Shown: positions 5,513 to 8,363 of the stretch, in pieces | Layout of the letters: each line of letters opens with the position of its first letter | Position numbering within the stretch: the stretch's first letter is position 1 | NCBI RefSeq assembly: GCF_030042015.1 | Contig: NZ_JASIAL010000559.1 | Coordinates: 1-8,363, forward strand | DNA from: Trebonia sp030042015 | GTDB taxonomy: Bacteria; Actinomycetota; Actinomycetes; Streptosporangiales; Streptosporangiaceae | DNA length: 8,363 bases | Reading direction: 5' to 3' | Position numbers and translations under genes: made by a program | Notes under the pieces: generated by a model | The model's input: the letters and a program-made list of their open reading frames with translations, nothing else | Told to the model about the DNA's origin: nothing | Database searches by the model: none

Positions 5513-5745
5513 CAGCGCTCGCCGGCGCGGTCACGGGCTAGTTCCTCTGCCACGTTCACGCCGTCTGGCTGCCCTAGGTCCATGCGCAGCATGTCCCGGC
5601 GCATCCGGGCCGCGCGTTCGCGCCGGCTGGCCGTCTCGAGCACGGCTTGCCGGATCGCGGCAGACCGGGAGATGCCCTCGCTGGTGAGCACGTCAAGCGC
5701 GTGCTCGGTCTCCTCGTCGGTGCGGAAGGTGATCGTATCAGCCAT
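5512..5745 (-). CDS. vapB: VapB-type ribbon-helix-helix antitoxin
   Basis: From ATG 5745 the product is 77 residues. The N-terminal ribbon-helix-helix DNA-binding domain reads DTITFRTDEETEHALDVL then GISRSAAIRQAVLETASRR, and the charged C-terminal tail (about 45-77) would wrap the toxin. ATG 5745 is preferred over the TTG at 5781 because the intervening DNA is the promoter and operator, and because a -10 box lies 7 nt before the ATG, the actinobacterial leaderless pattern; no Shine-Dalgarno is present. It is followed by vapC with a one-base overlap. Repression of its own promoter together with VapC is expected from the family and supported by the palindrome in the promoter. Confidence 0.88.
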   Translation of the reverse strand: MADTITFRTDEETEHALDVLTSEGISRSAAIRQAVLETASRRERAARMRRDMLRMDLGQPDGVNVAEELARDRAGER

Positions 5746-5781
5746 ATTTTGAACTGTAAGACAATTCGTCTTACAATTCAA
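5745..5781 (-). promoter_or_regulatory. Leaderless vapB promoter with operator in the spacer
   Basis: On the minus strand, TTGAAT (5781-5776) and TACAGT (5758-5753) are separated by exactly 17 bp, and 7 nt after the -10 comes ATG 5745. TGTAAGAC (5755-5762) and GTCTTACA (5768-5775) form a perfect 8-bp inverted repeat with a 5-bp centre, lying across the spacer and into the -10 box. A repressor bound here would block RNA polymerase directly. Confidence 0.75.
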
Positions 5782-5842
5782 CCAGATCTTCCAGCAGAGC
5801 GCTTCCCGCGGGCGCGGGTAGTCGGCGCGGCGAGCCTTACGC

Positions 5843-5904
5843 TCACCACACCGGCCGGATGAGCGTCAGAGCCGGGTCTATCGCGGCGATACCGGCTGGG
5901 TCGG
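5843..5904 (-). pseudogene. C-terminal remnant of a PIN-domain gene
   Basis: On the minus strand this encodes DPAGIAAIDPALTLIRPVW and a TGA at 5843-5845. It matches the end of the PIN protein at the right edge of the window (DPADIAAIDPALTLVRPT). At the DNA level 5852-5903 and 8082-8133 agree at 48 of 52 positions. Upstream (towards 5925) the similarity stops abruptly, and the Uma2-family fragment begins about 20 bp away. It is a scrap left by deletion or recombination of a PIN toxin gene related to the one at 8076. Confidence 0.75.
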
Positions 5905-5924
5905 TCGATGCCAGCCCGGCTGAA

Positions 5925-6384
5925 CTATGGTGGCCCTGACCGCTGCCCGAAGCTCGACAGGTCGATCTCGACCGGGAAGGGAACCGCCGCCTTGACCACT
6001 CCGGTGAATACCTCACCGTCCCGGTACTGCCCGCTCGCAGAATCGAGCAGATAGGTATATACCACCGGGATGCCTGTCACGGTCCACTCCACACGCCAGT
6101 ACAAGGGGATGCCCGCGCGTGCGTACTGGTCGCGCTTCACGACCCGGTCGGTGGTCTCCGAGCCTGGTGAGGCGGTCTCCGCCACTAGCAGGACGTGCTC
6201 AGGGCGGGTAGGCGTCATGTCGATGGTGTCGGCCCGGTACACGACGACGTCCGGACGGCGGTTATTCAGCGGCACGTCCTAGCCGGACATCGAAGTCGAT
6301 GTCAGCGTTCCAGTCCGGTCCGGTCGAGGCGCATCGCGGTGAGCAGCCCGACGACGCTGAGATCGACAGCGGGACCCCACAAGC
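5925..6384 (-). pseudogene. Uma2-family (DUF820) putative nuclease, frameshifted
   Basis: The intact part (GTG 6275 to TAG 5925-5927, 116 residues) has the Uma2/DUF820 PD-(D/E)xK-like core: NNRRPDVVVYRAD, then HVLLVAETASPGSETTDR, then VVKRDQYARAGIPLYWRVE, and a C-terminal VKAAVPFPVEIDLSSF. Full-length members are about 180-200 residues, so the N-terminus is missing. Immediately upstream, other minus-strand frames read DWNADIDFDVRL (joined by one extra base at the CTAGGAC junction, 6275-6281) and, further up, DLSVVGLLTAMRLD. These look like the missing part with at least two frameshifts. Function as a nuclease is a family prediction only. The shorter ORF might still be translated, but it lacks the N-terminal subdomain. 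Confidence 0.65.
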
Positions 6385-6460
6385 TATGAAATCCACGCGC
6401 TGATGCCGAGGTCCAGGCACATTATGTGGAATCTAATTTGTCTGAATTTGGTCCGGCAGG

Positions 6461-6499
6461 CCTGGCCGTACGGAACCGTACGCTTCCGTACGGTCCAGG
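6461..6499 (+). promoter_or_regulatory. Operator of three phased CCGTACG boxes
   Basis: CCGTACGG begins at 6466 and 6486 and CCGTACG at 6476: three palindromic boxes with an exact 10-bp period, one helical turn. CCTGG (6461-6465) and CCAGG (6495-6499) flank them as an outer inverted pair. It lies directly before the -10-like TACCGT (6503-6508) of the antitoxin gene, so bound antitoxin would sit on the promoter on one face of the DNA. Confidence 0.75.
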
Positions 6500-6502
6500 T
6501 GC

Positions 6503-6515
6503 TACCGTGGAGTTA
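6503..6515 (+). promoter_or_regulatory. -10 box of a probable leaderless antitoxin transcript
   Basis: TACCGT (6503-6508) fits TANNNT and is followed by 6 nt and then ATG 6515, as in leaderless actinobacterial genes. No consensus -35 is found; the phased boxes occupy that place. A GGAG at 6509-6512 is too close to the ATG to act as a normal ribosome binding site. Confidence 0.5.
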
Positions 6516-6802
6516 TGACTACGATCAGGGCTGAGGAGGTACGGATTCCCCGGCATGCGCGCGAGGCGGTTGCCCGTCACGAGCGGGTGGTCGTCGTGAA
6601 TCACGAACGGCCGACTTTCGTCATCATGCATCCGGACGACACGGCAGCCGACTCGCCGGCCACGCGGCGCGGACGGCCGTTGCGCGAGGCACTCGGGATG
6701 CTCGCCGACGCGGCCCTGCCGGATCCCGGTTTCGCTGACGACATGGAGGCCGTGCTCGCCGACGTCGGGCCGGCTCCGGATGACCCGTGGGCACGCTCCT
6801 AG
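6515..6802 (+). CDS. Phd/YefM-type antitoxin
   Basis: The 95-residue product starts MTTIRAEEVRIPRHAREAVA, then HERVVVVNHERPTFVIMHPDD, the N-terminal Phd/YefM DNA-binding and dimerisation pattern. A Pro/Asp/Ala-rich C-terminal tail (REALGMLADAALPDPGFADD and MEAVLADVGPAPDDPW) is typical of the part that binds a PIN toxin. ATG 6515 is chosen for its position after the -10 and the phased operator. It overlaps the toxin gene by 16 nt. The antitoxin family differs from the RHH-type VapB of the vapBC pair on the other strand, so the two PIN modules have separate origins. Function is to neutralise the downstream toxin and repress the operon, by family. Confidence 0.85.
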   Translation: MTTIRAEEVRIPRHAREAVARHERVVVVNHERPTFVIMHPDDTAADSPATRRGRPLREALGMLADAALPDPGFADDMEAVLADVGPAPDDPWARS

Positions 6803-7230
6803 ACACCACTGTCTTCATCGACCTTGAACGCGCTGTCCGGAGACTGCCGCCGGGAAGCGCGCTGGCCGGGGTGAGCAGGCGCCTGGAAGAGCAGCTGGGG
6901 CCTGATGAGGAGGTCGGGATCGCTGCCATCACGGCTTCTGAGCTGCTGCACGGCGTGCACCGCGCCACTGCGGAGTACCGGGTCCGCCGTGAGGCCTTCG
7001 TCGAGGCGGTCCTGGCCGCGTTTCCCCCGCTGCCGTTCGGCCTGCTCGCCGCTCGCGCGCATGCCCGGATCTGGGCCGGGCTTGCCGCTGCCGGGCAGGA
7101 CGTCGGGGCGCACGACAGGCTCGTGGCGGCGACCGCCATTACCGCCGGATGGCGTGTCGGGACGGCCAACCTCCGGCATTTTGACCGTATCCTCGGCCTT
7201 GACATCCTGACCTTGACCTTCGCCGGCTGA
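6787..7230 (+). CDS. PIN-domain toxin (VapC-like)
   Basis: The product is 147 residues. PIN acidic residues are D6 (LLDTTVFIDLERA), E52 (ITASELLHGVHRA), D110 (VGAHDRLVAATAI) and D133 after TANLRHF, with N128 in the usual TxN position. This is the FitB/VapC-like PIN pattern, predicted to be a metal-dependent RNase. GTG 6787 is used because it leads directly into the first catalytic motif; it overlaps the antitoxin end by 16 nt, a common coupled arrangement. It has little sequence in common with the VapC at 5120-5512 beyond the catalytic motifs. The gene looks complete and, with its antitoxin, is the best candidate here for a working TA module. Confidence 0.9.
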   Translation: MGTLLDTTVFIDLERAVRRLPPGSALAGVSRRLEEQLGPDEEVGIAAITASELLHGVHRATAEYRVRREAFVEAVLAAFPPLPFGLLAARAHARIWAGLAAAGQDVGAHDRLVAATAITAGWRVGTANLRHFDRILGLDILTLTFAG

Positions 7231-7545
7231 CAGCCGTGCGCTGGCGGCAGCGGAGGATCGCCTCGCAGGCGGTTCCCTGCCACTCATCGTCAGCGGCCAG
7301 AATTGAACGTTCCGCGCGCTCTTCCGCCGTGGTGTGTGATGCCGATGATGAGCAGCATGGTTGCTGCTGCCGAGGCACCGATCTGGCGCGCGGTGGGTCC
7401 GGCGGGGGTCGGCACGTTGTCAATGACAGGCACGTTGGCCTCAATCGGTCAGGCATCTCGCCCGCGACCTGCTGACCCTGCTGTGCGAGTACACCCTGCA
7501 CCTGGATGCTTTCGACCAGGTGCTGGCCGCGCTGACACGTACTTG
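7231..7545. other. Gap with coding-like scraps, no intact gene
   Basis: No complete gene is visible. On the minus strand two frames look coding-like: DNVPTPAGPTARQIGASAAA (about 7330-7450) and, in a shifted frame, AEERAERSILAADDEWQG (about 7245-7325). On the plus strand LLTLLCEYTLHLDAFDQVL (about 7465-7525) is a leucine-rich helical stretch. None can be tied to a family. A palindrome TGTCAATGACA (7418-7428) sits between two GGCACGTTG direct repeats (7411-7419 and 7429-7437). Confidence 0.4.
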
Positions 7546-7554
7546 CCCGCCTGC

Positions 7555-7767
7555 ACCAGGCAGGAGGCTGTGCTCGAACACGTACAGCGCCGTCGCCCTG
7601 GCCTCGTCAGCGACGAACGAGCGGAACGCGGGCGGCATGGCGGTATCCCACTTGGCGCGTGCCTCCCAGAACCTCGCGAACCACCCGCCCGCCGCCGGGA
7701 ACGCCAGATCACAGGCCCGCGCGAACGCCTCATCCGGCGCCAGCAGACCGGACTCCACCCGCGACAC
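7555..7767 (-). pseudogene. XRE-family/DUF5753 regulator fragment
   Basis: About 71 residues on the minus strand read SRVESGLLAPDEAFARACD, then GGWFARFWEARAKWDTAMPP, then FRSFVADEARATALYVFEHS and LLPG. This is the junction of an XRE helix-turn-helix domain (its last helix, SRxESG) with a DUF5753 domain (WFxxFWE, ARATALxxFEHSLxPG), a regulator type abundant in actinomycetes. The frame then shifts: LVQAGKYV, which should follow as LLQT-x-x-Y, is in another frame, and the rest is lost. The N-terminal helices are also absent; an upstream stretch on the same strand (EDPEEISDPLEAELYAYRDQ, about 7775-7865) may be part of a start but I cannot prove it. The full family is about 280 residues, so this is a remnant. 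Confidence 0.6.
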
Positions 7768-8025
7768 TGGCTGCTGCCTGTAGCTGGTCGCGGTAGGCGT
7801 ACAGCTCGGCTTCGAGAGGGTCGGAGATCTCCTCAGGGTCTTCGAGGAGCACGTCTATGCCGGCACTTCCGGGGTCATTCCGCCCGGGCAAACCCGGCAT
7901 ACGGGACATTCCCGCAGGCAGGTAGGCTAACCGCCATGATCAGGGAGCGCGCCGCGCGGAGTTTCGCGGCTCGTATCGCGGACCCCCTCCTAGGCACGCC
8001 AGGGAGAGGCCACGGCGGGCGAGTA
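7768..8025. other. Gap with a leaderless-type promoter signature, no confirmed gene
   Basis: Two small hairpins, CCGGG/CCCGG (7884-7897) and CGGGA/TCCCG (7902-7914), precede TAGGCT at 7923-7928, which is followed by 7 nt and ATG 7936. That spacing matches leaderless starts. The peptide begins MIRERAARSFAARIADPLL, but the frame then runs antisense through the PIN gene, so at best the first 20 or so residues are a gene remnant. Confidence 0.35.
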
Positions 8026-8064
8026 GATCCCAGCAGTGCGAACCTACCGGGATCTTCTTCGCAC
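8026..8064. other. Interleaved inverted repeats, pseudoknot-capable
   Basis: GATCCC (8026-8031) pairs with GGGATC (8049-8054), while GTGCGAA (8036-8042) pairs with TTCGCAC (8058-8064). The arms alternate a-b-a'-b', which is the order of an H-type pseudoknot, or of two mutually exclusive hairpins. It lies 12 nt beyond the stop of the minus-strand PIN gene, so it could be its 3' terminator or a mRNA-end structure. Confidence 0.55.
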
Positions 8065-8075
8065 CTGGTAACCCG

Positions 8076-8363
8076 TCATGTCGGCCGGACGAGCGTCAGT
8101 GCCGGGTCGATCGCGGCGATATCGGCTGGGTCGCTGGTGACGACGGGATGCCTCCGGTCACTCGCGCAGATGGCCACGCTCACATCTACCACGTCCGTTG
8201 AACGAGTGGACGCACACCTGGCACCGATGCGCAGGGCAAGCTTGGCATCAAGGGCAATAATCGACGTCACCTGAAGCTGCAGCAGCTTCGCGATCCTCAC
8301 CTGCCGGGCACCGCCTCGCCATGCCTGGGCGACGACTCCCGCCGGTATCGCCAACTCGGCGCC
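8076..8363 (-). CDS. PIN-domain protein, C-terminal part (runs off the right edge)
   Basis: The minus-strand frame enters at the right edge and stops at TGA 8076-8078, giving about 95 residues. It begins GAELAIPAGVVAQAWRGG, then ARQVRIAKLL, then STDVVDVSVAICASDRRHP and VVTSDPADIAAIDP. This is the later part of a PIN domain: the VPAxVxAQxWR segment, the conserved acidic SDVVD-x-x-V helix and the TSDPxD motif at the end. The first catalytic Asp (LDxxALI) would lie outside the window, so the apparent TTG start at 8354 is probably internal. It is likely a type II TA toxin with its antitoxin upstream, to the right. Its 3' end is duplicated as the scrap at 5843-5904. Confidence 0.8.
   Translation of the reverse strand, partial: GAELAIPAGVVAQAWRGGARQVRIAKLLQLQVTSIIALDAKLALRIGARCASTRSTDVVDVSVAICASDRRHPVVTSDPADIAAIDPALTLVRPT

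Noticed and set aside
6410..6499. 8-bp direct repeat GGTCCAGG at 6410-6417 and 6492-6499 as a target-site duplication
   Set aside because: The enclosed 74 bp contain the antitoxin operator and no mobile-element features; likely chance.
7303..8274. Plus-strand ORF of 323 codons
   Set aside because: It is antisense to the PIN gene and to the XRE fragment, has Arg/Pro/Gly-rich random composition, and no domain.

Overview
The base composition is very high in G+C. Gene starts fit an actinomycete: several lack a Shine-Dalgarno and sit 6-7 nt after a TANNNT box, and one gene carries a DUF1707 domain. I cannot name the genus. No tRNA, rRNA, CRISPR array or intact transposase was seen.

Layout. (1) Positions 1-944: the 3' end of an operon of small, apparently single-pass membrane proteins; the last one reads into a dispersed intergenic repeat. 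(2) 807-1571: non-coding, repeat-rich DNA with an 11-bp inverted repeat, a 31-bp tandem duplication and a nested palindromic block. (3) 1572-2258: a DUF1707 membrane protein (+), convergent with a PQQ-type beta-propeller lipoprotein (-, 3959-2460). Between them lies a second copy of the dispersed repeat and a hairpin overlapping the lipoprotein stop codon. (4) 4170-8363: a toxin-antitoxin (TA) cluster. It holds a RelE/ParE-type toxin with a frameshifted antitoxin (+), a vapBC operon (-) with its own terminator, a Phd-type antitoxin plus PIN toxin pair (+), and the C-terminal half of another PIN protein running off the right edge (-).

Around and between the TA modules lies gene debris: an N-terminal NYN-domain fragment, a frameshifted Uma2-family gene, a PIN C-terminal scrap that closely resembles the right-edge PIN gene, and an XRE/DUF5753 regulator fragment. 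The region looks like an accessory island where TA modules accumulate and decay.

Regulation is unusually readable. The vapB promoter has -35 and -10 boxes 17 bp apart, a perfect palindrome filling the spacer, and a leaderless ATG. The Phd-type antitoxin has three CCGTACG boxes phased at exactly 10 bp. The RelE-type locus has a split inverted repeat around its putative start. All three fit TA autorepression.

I did not find a convincing new multi-gene system. The strongest leads are the split antitoxin beside an intact toxin, the phased operator, the duplicated PIN 3' end, the dispersed repeat and an interleaved (pseudoknot-capable) inverted repeat at 8026-8064.
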